Shown in pieces: positions 32,746 through 44,700 of a stretch of 64,000 nucleotides of DNA. Location: assembly GCA_014843695.1 (NCBI GenBank), contig CM026404.1:57833931-57897930 (forward strand). The letters run 5' to 3'. The notes beneath the pieces are model-generated. The model did no database searches. It was not told where the DNA came from and saw only the letters and a list, made by a program, of their open reading frames with translations. The stretch is from Archivesica marissinica. Taxonomy: Eukaryota; Mollusca; Bivalvia; Venerida; Vesicomyidae. The stretch's first letter is position 1; each line of letters opens with the position of its first letter. The translations under genes and the position numbers were made by a program.

Positions 32746-33629
32746 ATTTATAGTTCGTGATGTGTTGGGACCGCTTGAACGCTTTATTAAGCTTGCATTG
32801 TATATGGATGAATGTTGTGCGTATATGGTGTAAGTAAGTGGCCATTCACATTCTAACATACCAAACAGCTCTCCATCACTTATATACTTATGAATTCAAG
32901 TACATTGTATTTACATATATTTAGAACCAGGCTTTATAATTTACATTCGTCAAGTTGTTTCATACATATTTGCATATAATGTATGCATTTTGTTTCATGC
33001 CAGCATTGTAGTATATTACAATCGCCACAATGACGTAATTATCGACGATTATTTCATATCGAAAACGCTTTTAAACAACCATGCTTGTGACATGGCCTTT
33101 GAAATCACAGGGATTCGGCACGTTTGGGGGTACTAGTATATATATTTAAGTACAGGGATTCTACTCTGTGGGATGTCAGATTTCGCATCGATCAGTAAAA
33201 TGGCCCTATCTGAAACAATTTTGTACAAATCTGTCCAAATATAACGCCTATCCCGAGTCTTTATATTGTTCTTCAAATAAAACACAACTTTAAGCTGCAT
33301 GCATGTATACTTTGCAAACAATTGCCACATACATTGGCCATAGCAGGTCACATTTCCATACTAGGACACGGGTTCTGTCAGCAACAACAAAAATCTTCGA
33401 CGGGAGAGTTTTAACTGTGAATAACATTATCAATAAAATGTGTTTCCACTAACATGTAGGTTTATTCGGCAAAAATGTACGTCAAAAAGAGATTTCGTAG
33501 TATTTTCAATTTGTTTTGAAAATTTCTAAAGCAGCGCAATTCGCGTTGAAACGAGCGTTGAAACGAGCGTTCTGATTGGATTATTAGAATGTAACAATAT
33601 GCTTTTTTTTATATGACGAATAATCATCG
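32746..33629. other. Intergenic, no feature
   Basis: AT-rich, no exon or known repeat recognised. Confidence 0.35.
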
Positions 33630-34460
33630 GTATATAGTTAATACGTTAGTATAGTATACCTGCATATGGACCATTGTGTATATAGTTAATACGTTAGTAT
33701 AGTATACATGCATATGGACCATACTGTATATAGTTAATACGTTAGTATAGTATACCTGCATATGGACCATTGTGTATATAGTTAATACGTTAGTATAGTA
33801 TACATGCATATGGACAATACTGTATATAGTTAATACGTTAGTATAGTATACCTGCATATGGACCATTGTGTATATAGTTAATACGTTAGTATAGTATACA
33901 TGCATATGGACCATACTGTATATAGTTAATACGTTAGTATAGTATACCTGCATATGGACCATACTTTATATAGTTAATACGTTAGTATAGTATACCTGCA
34001 TATGGACCATACTGAATATCGTTAACACGTGTGTATAATATACCTGCATATGGACCATACTGAATATCGTTAACACGTGTGTATAATATACCTGCATATG
34101 GACCATACTGAATATCGTTAACACGTGTGTATAATATACCTGCATATGGACCATACTGAATATCGTTAACACGTGTGTATAATATACCTGCATATGGACC
34201 ATACTGAATATCGTTAACACGTGTGTATAATATACCTGCATATGGACCATACTGAATATAGTTAACACGTGTGTATAGTATACCTGCATATGGACCATAC
34301 TGAATATAGTTAATACGTTAGTATAGTATACATGCATATGGACCATACTGAATATAGTTAATACGTGTGTATAATATACCTGCATATGGACCATACTTTA
34401 TATAGTTAATACGTTAGTATAATATACCTGCATATGGACCATACTGTATGCAGTTGCCGG
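33630..34460. repeat. 48-bp tandem repeat, about 17 copies
   Basis: Units contain ATACCTGCATATGGACCAT. Two subtypes: TTAATACGTTAGTATAGTAT on the left and TTAACACGTGTGTATAATAT in a block at 34021-34300. Confidence 0.95.
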
Positions 34461-34799
34461 ATACACATTTATTTTAGCTCTAATGCGAAATAATCTCTAC
34501 AACATTAGTCTAATCGCTCTGAAAACTTCCTTCTGGATGAAATGCATATATTAATATATATATCAGCTGGGTCATAGATCAATGCAATAATATAATAATG
34601 CTATGCCGTTGAACATTTGTAAGTGTATGTATTTGCTGTAGCATTGTAGTCTGGTGTCTCATATTTTGTATAATTGTATAAACATTTTGCAGAAATAATT
34701 GTTTGTTTTCAATGAATTCTGTATTCACGCATCTCACTGTAATGTGTTATTCTAGTGTGACACTGTCTAACTCGTCTCCGTCATACTGTCCCATTCCCA
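34461..34799. other. Spacer between two arrays
   Basis: A short minus fragment of the SINE tail (ATTTATTTTAGCTC) at 34467-34500; otherwise AT-rich. Confidence 0.4.
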
Positions 34800-35765
34800 A
34801 TGTAGTGATGGTCATACCAACATAGTGAGTGTCACACCAACATAGTGATGGTGGCACCAACATAGTGATGGTCACATCAACATAGTGATAGTCATACCAA
34901 CATAGTGATGCTCACGCCAACATAGTGATGGTCACGCCAGCATAGTGATGGTCATACCAACATAGTGATGGTCACGCCAACATAGTGATGGTCACACCAA
35001 CATAATGATGTTCACACCAACATAGTGATAGTCATGCCAACATAGTGATGGTCACACCAACATATTGATGGTCACACCAACATAGTGATGTTCACACCAA
35101 CATAGTGATAGTCACGCCAACATAGTGATGGTCACACCAACATAGTGATGGTCACGTCAACATAGTGTTGGTCACACCAACATAGTGATGGTCACCCCAA
35201 CATAGTGATGGTCACGTCAACATAGTGATGGTCACACACACATAGTGATTGTCATACCAACATAGTGATGGTCACACCAACATAGTGATGGTCACACCAA
35301 CATAGTGATGGTCACGTCAACATAGTGATGGTCACACAAACATAGTGATTGTCATACCAACATAGTGATTGTCGCACCAACATATTGATGGTCACGCCAA
35401 CATAATGATGGTCATACACACATAGTGATGGTCACACCAACATATTGATGGTCACGCCAATATAGTGATGGTCATACCAACATAGTGATGGTCACGCCAA
35501 CATAGTGATGGTCACGCCAACATAGTGATGGTCACGCAAACATAGTGATGGTCATACCAACATAGTGATGGTCATACCAACATAGTGATTGTCACGCCAA
35601 CATAGTGATGGTCACACCATCAATGTGATGCAACATAGTGATGGTCACGCTAACATAACGATGGTCACGCCAACATAGTGATGGTCACACCAACATGGTG
35701 ATGGTCACGCAAACATAGTGATGGTCATACCAACATAGTGATGGTCGCACCAACATAGTGATGAC
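34800..35765. repeat. 20-bp tandem repeat, about 48 copies
   Basis: Unit CATAGTGATGGTCACACCAA, variable at the CACACC/CACGCC/CATACC positions; one disruption near 35620. Confidence 0.95.
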
Positions 35766-36806
35766 AGTACTCACACGTTATAATCATCCACTGAGTACCA
35801 TATTATCAGTGTTTTGCAGATTGAATATAATGTGCAAAACGCTGGCTGTAAGAACGCGATAAAAATCGATCGGGATTTAAATGAGATACTTCGGCATACG
35901 GTTTGCAAATTTAAGCATTCAGCATCTAATTGGAAATGTAAGAATTATACTGAACTAATTATCAAAATCTAACTTCTTAAAGCAGCTTGGGAATTTGAAA
36001 ACTTGAACATATTTCTTAAAATGGCTGCCATTTTGGATATGCATGGGGAGCTATGACGTCATAGCTACATGAACATTGAATTGGCTAATCCAAGATGGCC
36101 GCCTCCTTACTTTTCTGTTTTAGATAATCAAACTGTAATAACGTATTTAATTGAAGTGCATTTTTCAAAATTCTTTTACAGCATTTTATGTTTTAATGAG
36201 TTGTATTTGCTAACATTTGAATGTTGATTATCCTTTAAGATCGAGATATATAGATCTATGAAAGGGTACGCTTTATTGACTTTGATATAAATATAGCATT
36301 TAAATTTTATTTCCTATTATAATGAAATTTGGAATGTGACAACCTATGTTGTTGCCCATTAATGATATAATTGAATTTTAATCTTCATAACAAACATAAT
36401 TACATTAGTGTTGCATAATGTATATCTGCAGTATTTACTTTTAGTACGAGATATTTCTCTACCATACTATCGATATTTCATCGATCAGTTTAAATAACGC
36501 TATTATTATATTGAGGGGAAATTGCGTGTATGTCATTGCTATATACTATTTGCTAACATAAAAACGTAAAGAATTTGGTATATATATATAAAATATTCTG
36601 AAATGGTAAGTGATATTATTTATATTAGCTTACTATAATTACATATGATCTATTTTACGTCTTGGATGTTGTAACTTATTTAAAAATATTTTTATTATTA
36701 GTATGTTCTACATAATAATGTAATTAAATATTATATTTATTATTACTATTTAGATAGAGTTATGTGCATAGCTACTGGTTGTTCAAACGCGTGACTATCT
36801 TAGTAT
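35766..36806. other. Intergenic, very AT-rich
   Basis: No exon seen; includes AAAATGGCTGCCATTTTGG near 36019. Confidence 0.35.
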
Positions 36807-36818
36807 TAAGTAGTGTGG

Positions 36819-37005
36819 CCCCGCTAGAGTTCGAGCCCCGCTGGAGCCGTTGCGATTGTGTCCTTAGGCAAGGCATTTAAATTCCACGTTGCCTCTTCTT
36901 TCTCCCTCGTGGCGATGGATTCCATCAGGAATGAGGTCTCGAGAGTGATTAATATAAGTTATATGAACTTGTTTCGCAATCGAGCTAAAATAAATTTGTA
37001 TAAAC
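36819..37005 (+). mobile_element. SINE family 2, 5'-truncated
   Basis: Starts near the B box (AGAGTTCGAGCCCCG), with 12-bp target duplications TAAGTAGTGTGG (36807-36818 and 37006-37017). Confidence 0.9.
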
Positions 37006-37347
37006 TAAGTAGTGTGGGCGGATGCTAATCTTGAATAGTTCCACATACGCCCATCTGGTCTTAGTCAACGAGGGATCTCGCTGGCTTTTCTATTACCTCC
37101 CCTGGCAGATGAAATCCGATTTATCCATAAACGTATAGCGGTCCTTTCAGTTCGAATCCTTTGTTTTTACCGTTATTCCATAAACAGATGTTGCGTTATG
37201 ATAAATGTGATGTTATCTAAATCATGTTAGTTAATTGATAAAAGGAATTTACAGATTGTTTACCCATTGGGTATATTATAATATATCTGTCGATATGTAG
37301 TAACATGATACGTATAATATGAGAAAATGGAAGAACATTGATAGCAT

Positions 37348-37602
37348 TGATGGTAATCCAGGGATCGCAGGTTCGATCTGACCCTAATAAAATTAACAGT
37401 CTTTCAGATGGGACTCGTGACCGAGGTCTCGTGTCGGTGCTTTACACTGTGCACGTAAAAGAACCAGAGGATACCCTGGAATGGGTCTCTCTCTGTATCA
37501 TTGCACTATCCTCCAAAAATCTAAAATGACTAATCTCTTCGGGAGGCGTCGCTCATATGGGCAACCGGTAGCGACGATAAATAAACGTAAAACACACACA
37601 CA
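37348..37602 (+). mobile_element. SINE family 1, 5'-truncated
   Basis: Starts in the anticodon-like region (TGGTAATCCAGGGATCGCAG); a few bases are missing after the B box. Confidence 0.86.
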
Positions 37603-37729
37603 TTGATACCATGATGTGCAAAGGAAACAACGATAAAAACAGAGGAAACAACTTAAGACGACCTATCTACTTTTAGGGAGTATCCAGGGGCAGTAACTCA
37701 CCGATGTCTCTCAGTGTTACTTATTATTT

Positions 37730-37855
37730 TCTGGAATAGGTCTCTGTCTGTATCATGCACTATCCTCCACACATCTGAAATTACTAATCTCTTCAGGATG
37801 CGTCGCTCACATGGGCAACCGGTAGCGACTATAAATAAACGTAAAACACACACAC
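37730..37855 (+). mobile_element. SINE family 1, 3' fragment
   Basis: Only the last 125 bp (TGGAATAGGTCTCTGTCTG to the ACGTAAAACACACAC tail). Confidence 0.8.
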
Positions 37856-37903
37856 AATAATTGCTTATTTGCTCACCTTTCTTATGATTTTGGTGCACTT
37901 TGC

Positions 37904-38147
37904 GTGTGTGTTTTACGTTTATTTATCGTTTATTTTTGGAGGATAGTGCAATGATACAGACAGAGACCCATTCCAGAGTCTCCTCTGGTTCTTTTACGTG
38001 CACGGTGTAAAGCACCGACACGAGACCTCGGTTTAACGTCCCATCTGAAAGACTGTTAATTTTATTAGGGTCAGACGGAGGATCGAACCTGCGATCCCTG
38101 GATTACCAGTCCAGCGTGTTACCACTGGACTACAGATCCGTCTGTGT
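37904..38147 (-). mobile_element. SINE family 1 copy, internal deletion
   Basis: Target duplications TGCACTTTGC (37894-37903 and 38148-38157). The tail hairpin is deleted. Confidence 0.9.
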
Positions 38148-38157
38148 TGCACTTTGC

Positions 38158-38690
38158 AAGTTATGCCAGTCTATATGTACCCGCATCAATGGCGTATGCA
38201 ATTATTATGAAGTGATGGCGTCATTGGAATGTGACAATTTGTTCACATTGATGTTGATTGTCCCTGTCATTGTAAACACCAGGTACATGTTAAGCGTAAC
38301 GGTTTAATTTCTTTAATGCTGAACCATTAAATAAACACGGGTAAAGATTCAAATAAAATCTGTAACTTTAACCATCATAATTAAAGGAAATAATAAATAT
38401 CAAGATTTAAAAGGAGATCAGTCACACTGTGATTAATGATGTAGGCCTACACATAGGCTGTATGCTTACAAACAATGCAAGTGCGTTGTGGGCCAACGGG
38501 TAATAGAAGTCTCGTGAACAGCACATGTATGGTAGCGATACGTCATTGATTGCATCATCGATGTTCTTATAATGTATAATGACGTAACGTCATGGTAGTG
38601 TTCGGATTATACCGTTATCCAATGCAATTATATAAATTTGGACGCGGAAATAACCGGAAACTACCGGGCTTGTTCATGAAATCTAATTAG
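38158..38690. other. Region upstream of gene B
   Basis: No exon seen. It contains CCGGAAACTACCGGGC at about 38654, and TATA-like sequence follows at 38691. Confidence 0.35.
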
Positions 38691-38700
38691 CATAAATAGT
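38691..38700 (+). promoter_or_regulatory. Possible TATA-like box, gene B
   Basis: CATAAATAGT lies about 55 bp upstream of the ATG of gene B. Position and sequence fit a weak TATA box; no other support. Confidence 0.2.
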
Positions 38701-38745
38701 CCCCTTGTCTATTCCTGTCAGACAGATTGATCGTATATTTCCAAA

Positions 38746-38769
38746 ATGGCGCTAAGCGCGTATCTATCG
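38746..38769 (+). CDS. Gene B exon 1
   Basis: ATG in good context (AAAATGG), eight codons MALSAYLS, donor TATCG|GTGAGA, phase 0. Confidence 0.72.
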
Positions 38770-41700
38770 GTGAGAAAATACATGCTACAATGTTTCTAAC
38801 TTATAATTGCTCTGTAATTTAGTTCGTTATATTAATTTTTCAACATTGGTTTTAAATGTTTATTTATTTGCAATTCTGTATTCCAGGACAAGGCATTTGA
38901 AGCAGGTAAGTTGAGCCGCAAATAGCACTGTTATTACTACACGTATACCGTTATTACTACACGTATACCGTTATTACTACACGTATACCGTTATTACTAC
39001 GCGTTTACCGTTATTACTACGCGTATACCGTTATTACTACACGTATAATAATAATAATAATAATAATAATAAAGACTATATTTAACGAGAGTTACTACAC
39101 GTATACCGTTATTACTACACGTATACCGTTATTACTACACGTATACCGTTATTACTACACGTATACCGTTATTACTACACGTATACCAGTATTACTACAC
39201 GTATACCAGTATTACTACACGTATACCGTTATTACTACACATATACCGTTATTACTACACGTATACCAGTATTACTACACGTATACCAGTATTACTACAC
39301 GTATACCGTTATTACTACACGTATACCGTTATTACTACACGTATACCGTTATTACTACACATATACCGTTATTACTACACGTATACCAGTATTACTACAC
39401 GTATACCAGTATTACTACACGTATGCCGTTATTACTACACGTATACCGTTATTAATACACGTATACCGTTATTACTATACGTATACCAGTATTACTACAC
39501 GTATACCAGTATTACTACACGTATACCAGTATTACTACACATATACCGTTATTACTACACGTATACCAGTATTACTACACGTATGCCGTTATTACTACAC
39601 ATATACCGTTATTACTACACATATACCGTTATTACTACACGTATACCGTTATTACTACACGTATACCAGTATTACTACACGTATACCGTTATTACTACAC
39701 ATATACCGTTATTACTACACGTATACCGTTATTACTACACGTATACCAGTATTACTTCACATATACCGTTATTACTACACGTATACCAGTATTACTACAC
39801 GTATACAAGTATTACTACACGTATACCGTTATTACTACACGTATACCGTTATTACTACACGTATACCATTATTACTACACATATACCGTTATTACTACAC
39901 GTATACCGTTATTACTACACGTATACCAGTATTACTACACGTATACCGTTATTACTACACGTATACCGTTATTACTACACATATACCGTTATTACTACAC
40001 GTATACCAGTATTACTACACGTATACCAGTATTACTACACGTATGCCGTTATTACTACACGTATACCAGTATTACTACACATATACCGTTATTACTACAC
40101 GTATACCGTTATTACTACACGTATATCGTTATTACTACACGTATACCGTTATTACTACACGTATACCGTTATTACTACACGTATGCCGTTATTACTACAC
40201 GTATACCAGTATTACTACACGTATACAAGTATTACTACACGTATACCGTTATTACTACACGTATACCGTTATTACTACACGTATACCGTTATTACTACAC
40301 GTATACCGTTATTACTACACGTATGCCGTTATTACTACACGTATACCAGTATTACTACACGTATACAAGTATTACTACACGTATACCGTTATTACTACAC
40401 GTATACCGTTATTACTACACGTATACCGTTATTACTACACGTATACCGTTATTACTACACGTATGCCGTTATTACTACACGTATACCAGTATTACTACAC
40501 ATATACCGTTATTACTACACGTATACCGTTATTACTACACGTATATCGTTATTACTACACGTATACCGTTATTACTACACGTATACCGTTATTACTACAC
40601 GTATACCGTTATTACTACACGTATGCCGTTATTGCTGTATATCCGATTTGCTATATATGGTTGCATGGGTGATACGGGGCGGGTTCAAACCCCTCATCGC
40701 TGCCCAATGAAGCTAGTACTCCTCTGTACATACAATGAAAAGTACAGCATAATACAGATTTTAATTTACGAGGGAGCTTACATAACACATGGCTAATACA
40801 AATAAGGCCCTCAACATATATGCAATGACATAGAAACATACATATTAATTAGAGAAACACTACATGTTAAGTACAGTATTCAGCAATACGTGGAAGCTCA
40901 TCTATTATGTATATTATGGATATATATACTAGATTTCTATGTTTCTGTTGGCGTATTCCATCTTAAATATCGCCTTGTAACGCTATTGAGTGAAATGGAA
41001 TTTTGAATATAATGAGGTAGTGACGAATTCCAAATGGAATAGCCTGAATAAACAAACATGTTGACATATGAATGCGTCTATATATAATAAATTATATATA
41101 TACAGTCAAACCTGTGTTAGTGGTCACCTCTATTAAGCAGCCACCTGTGCTAAGCAGCCACTTTCTGTGATTCCCTTGGCTGGCTGCTTAAGACAGGTTT
41201 GACTGTATATATACCACAATATGTCCTGTTTTCATCATATAATAAAGTTACCACGGTGTTGCGTTTTTAAAGCGTGTCAGTATAGATTCCCACTTTGCTG
41301 TCTCATGAACGTTGTAAAACAACAAATCAATTGCCTATTAAATACATAGTAAAAAGTAAAAACATACATTTATATTTCCAATCTTTCATTTCTTCTGATA
41401 CCACATCCACTGTGAAGAGGTATTCAAATCAGCCTGAAACACACCAAGAATATTTCAAATTTTAAGTTTCAAATAACCAGTGCTCGTCTGTGAATAACGT
41501 CACTATGTTTACATACTGTATTCCTACGCCAAATAATACAGTATACCAACCTTCAGTTTGCAATGGCCTGAATTCTTATACCACATCTTTTCTACACATC
41601 AACTAGTCTGAAGTCTTCTCAAGTCACATAATTTCTCCAAAAAAACAGAAAAAGAAAAATTAACTATATTAGTTATTGGGACTACATTCGACCGCGGATG

Positions 41701-44700
41701 CACTTCTGCCTACTTACGTATATACAACCTGAAAGGAGAAGCCTACACGGTGTTGCGTTTTTAAAGCGTGTCAGTATATATTCCACTATGCTGTGTCGAT
41801 GAAAGGAGAAGCCAACCCATCTGTAGCGACGATAGCTAAACGTAAAACACACACATCAACCCATGTTACGAGTCGTTGCATTCGTCTACAGTATAGTCGT
41901 CAGTGCCTACTACCAGATATACCTGGTGCCTGATGTAATCGTAATCAGTAATCGTGATTACATGTAATCGATTACAATTTAAAGCGACACTACATCGGCG
42001 AAAACGCAAATGTCTGCAGAATGTAATTTGCTATTATATGGTATAATATTTTTCAAATATTTGCCTCAAACACTGAGTATTTAAACAAATAAACAAACGT
42101 CGTATACGCGGTTTGTTGACATAACAACATAATGTAAATAGGGTCGACATGCATAATACAAAGCGTTTATCCTGTTATGCTACATGTTTACCGTGATATC
42201 TCACATGTGTGCCTATGCATATTTATTTGTAGACTATTCTTAATTAAATTATCTCTAAACGAAAGTAAAGCGTGTTTAGTATTGACTTCAATGACAACAA
42301 ACGTCAATTCAAGAGCCTGGGTGACCGTTATATGAAATCCTACATTCACGTTTGAAAGCTTGCATTCCACAAAACACTGTTTATGCAAGCTCCCTGGCAA
42401 ACTCACTTTATGAGCTCTGTTTGATGGTATTAAATAAAACTAAGAAATATGTTTGATTGAAATTTGTCATTTAATATCTAAATGACGAATATAGTGAAAC
42501 ACTAAACATAACTAAAATATTATGATGAATATAGTGAAACACAATAAACATAACTAAAATATTACATGTGACTAGTTCTAACAAAAGAAGACATATATCA
42601 TGCATTATATATGTATGATCAAAGGTGGGGATCTAACTTTAATGCCACATATTGCAAATAGCATGATATAAACTTAGTGCATATCGCGTTTTGCAATAAC
42701 CCCGGTGCAAGACCCATTGTTGTAATCGAAACAGTGTTTCTTTTGTTGAGGCCTTGCTCCAAGAAAGGATTGGTTTAGGTTTGCTCTACCAAGCCCCTTT
42801 GCCAGTGCCTGCGTATACAACTCAGAATCCACATCTGCATATGAAATAAGTGAAGCCCTAGCTTCCTTTAACAAACGAAATTGCCGGTCATAAAAAAGAA
42901 CGGCATGGTCCCCAGACTGTCTGGCAAGCTTGTGGACAGTGTCACAATATTTCATAAGTGCTGGGGCAGAGGACGGGTGCCCAGCAGAGGACGGGTGCCC
43001 AGCAGAGGACGGGTGCCTATCGGTATAAATGCTTGTAAATATATGAAAGGCTGAGAACCATTGGTCCAAAGTCTTAATTGTGTGGGCCGATTTTACAACT
43101 TGTTTAAAAGCAAGTACTCCCCCACTACTTTCTGCCATTTGATACTGGCATTCCCCTTTCGTTATTAGTAGATCAAGTTCAATAAATTGATCTGACACAA
43201 TTTTGGCTTTTAATTTTTCCTCCACCCCAAGAAAAAGAGGGCGGGAAAATGTGCCAGAAGAGCCCGAAGTGTTCATACCAGGAGTTGGCATGGATAGCAT
43301 TGTGCTGCTAGTTCCCTGGTCTTCTTGTGCCTGTACTGATATCATTTGTTCAGGCTGGACATCGTCCGAAGGAAGAACCTTCATATCCTTCAGTACTTGC
43401 AATACTCCTTGAGTTACCGCCGGTATGACACTGGATATGATGTTTTGTATTGTGTCATCAGCCAATTCTCCAGCGCTACATGTAGTAGACGGTTCCGCAG
43501 CGGCCTTCTGCCTTTTTCTGGGTGGCATACTGGAACGGGTAGGTTCCGCTGCGGCCGCTGCAGCCCTATCCGTCTGTTTCCTCTTTCTAGGTGGCATATT
43601 GAACCAACTGTAAGTAATTTTAATATTATTATATAATTAACATATATGCATAATTTGTCCCAAGAAGATTAATTGTCTGTATTTTCATGCAATTCGCATT
43701 GTGCCAATAAGCTACATGAATATGGTTCTTCACCTGGCTCAGTGCATCTGACTCACACAATCAGGCGATATGCCACCATTCAATCTTGTTTAGTCCATCT
43801 GACTAGCATTAATATGGCAATATGCCCAATTCAATCTTGTTTAGTCCATCTGACTAGCAATAATATGGCAATATGCCCAATTCAATCTTGTTTAGCCCAT
43901 CTGACTAGCAATAATATGGCAATATGCCCAATTCAATCTTGTTTAGTCCATCTGACTAGCAATAATATGGCAATATGCCCAATTCAATATTGTTTAGTCC
44001 ATCTGACTAGCAATAATATGGCAATATGCCCAATGCAATCTTGTTTAGTCCATCTGACTAGCAATAATATGGCAATATGCCCAATTCAATCTTGTTTAGT
44101 CCATCTGACTAGCAATAATATGGCAAATGCCCCAACAATTTTCTTATTTAGCCACTCAGACTAAGAACCATATCTGAAAAGGACAATTTGCCCTAATTTC
44201 AATTTATAAAGTAAAATAATTTGATCACTCAACCTGTTATACTACCGAGGACCTGTGTGGTAAATACTTCAGCTGATAATCATCAACAAATGTTCACAAC
44301 AATTCATCCTGAAGTCACAATACATATAAATATATTTATAATTGTCTTAAACATTTCAAAATTATTCCTCTAACATTTCGTCTCAACTTTTCCAATCCAA
44401 TGTCACTGAAATGCACCCCATCTGGCTTTAGCAAATCACAATCAGAATTTTTCATTCCTTTTAAGTTCCAGTAATGAATATGTTCATGTTCTACTAATTC
44501 ACGTTTAATCGCCATGTTTGCCTCTTTCAGCAGTATGTTATAGCAGTCTGAAGTAACATTACGTGTGCACTTTCTTGGCGTTAATTGGCAGACAAATATA
44601 TTGTGTAACTTATAACGCTGTAGCCATAAGTTAGCAATTGTGACAATACGCAATGCTGTTAATTCTGCATTTGAAGAATCAGAACCCTGTGCATCAATAT

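Noticed and set aside
33624..34394. Minus-strand ORFs over the 48-bp repeat
   Set aside because: 48 is a multiple of three; an open frame is expected without coding.
34800..35765. CRISPR-like regular repeats
   Set aside because: Direct tandem repeats without spacers in animal DNA; the same holds for the other arrays.
39583..40839. Long + strand ORFs of HVYRYYYT type
   Set aside because: Reading of the 20-bp satellite in three frames; no start context, splice support or family resemblance.
43673..44164. + strand 163-codon ORF over the 51-bp repeat
   Set aside because: 51 is a multiple of three; no other support.
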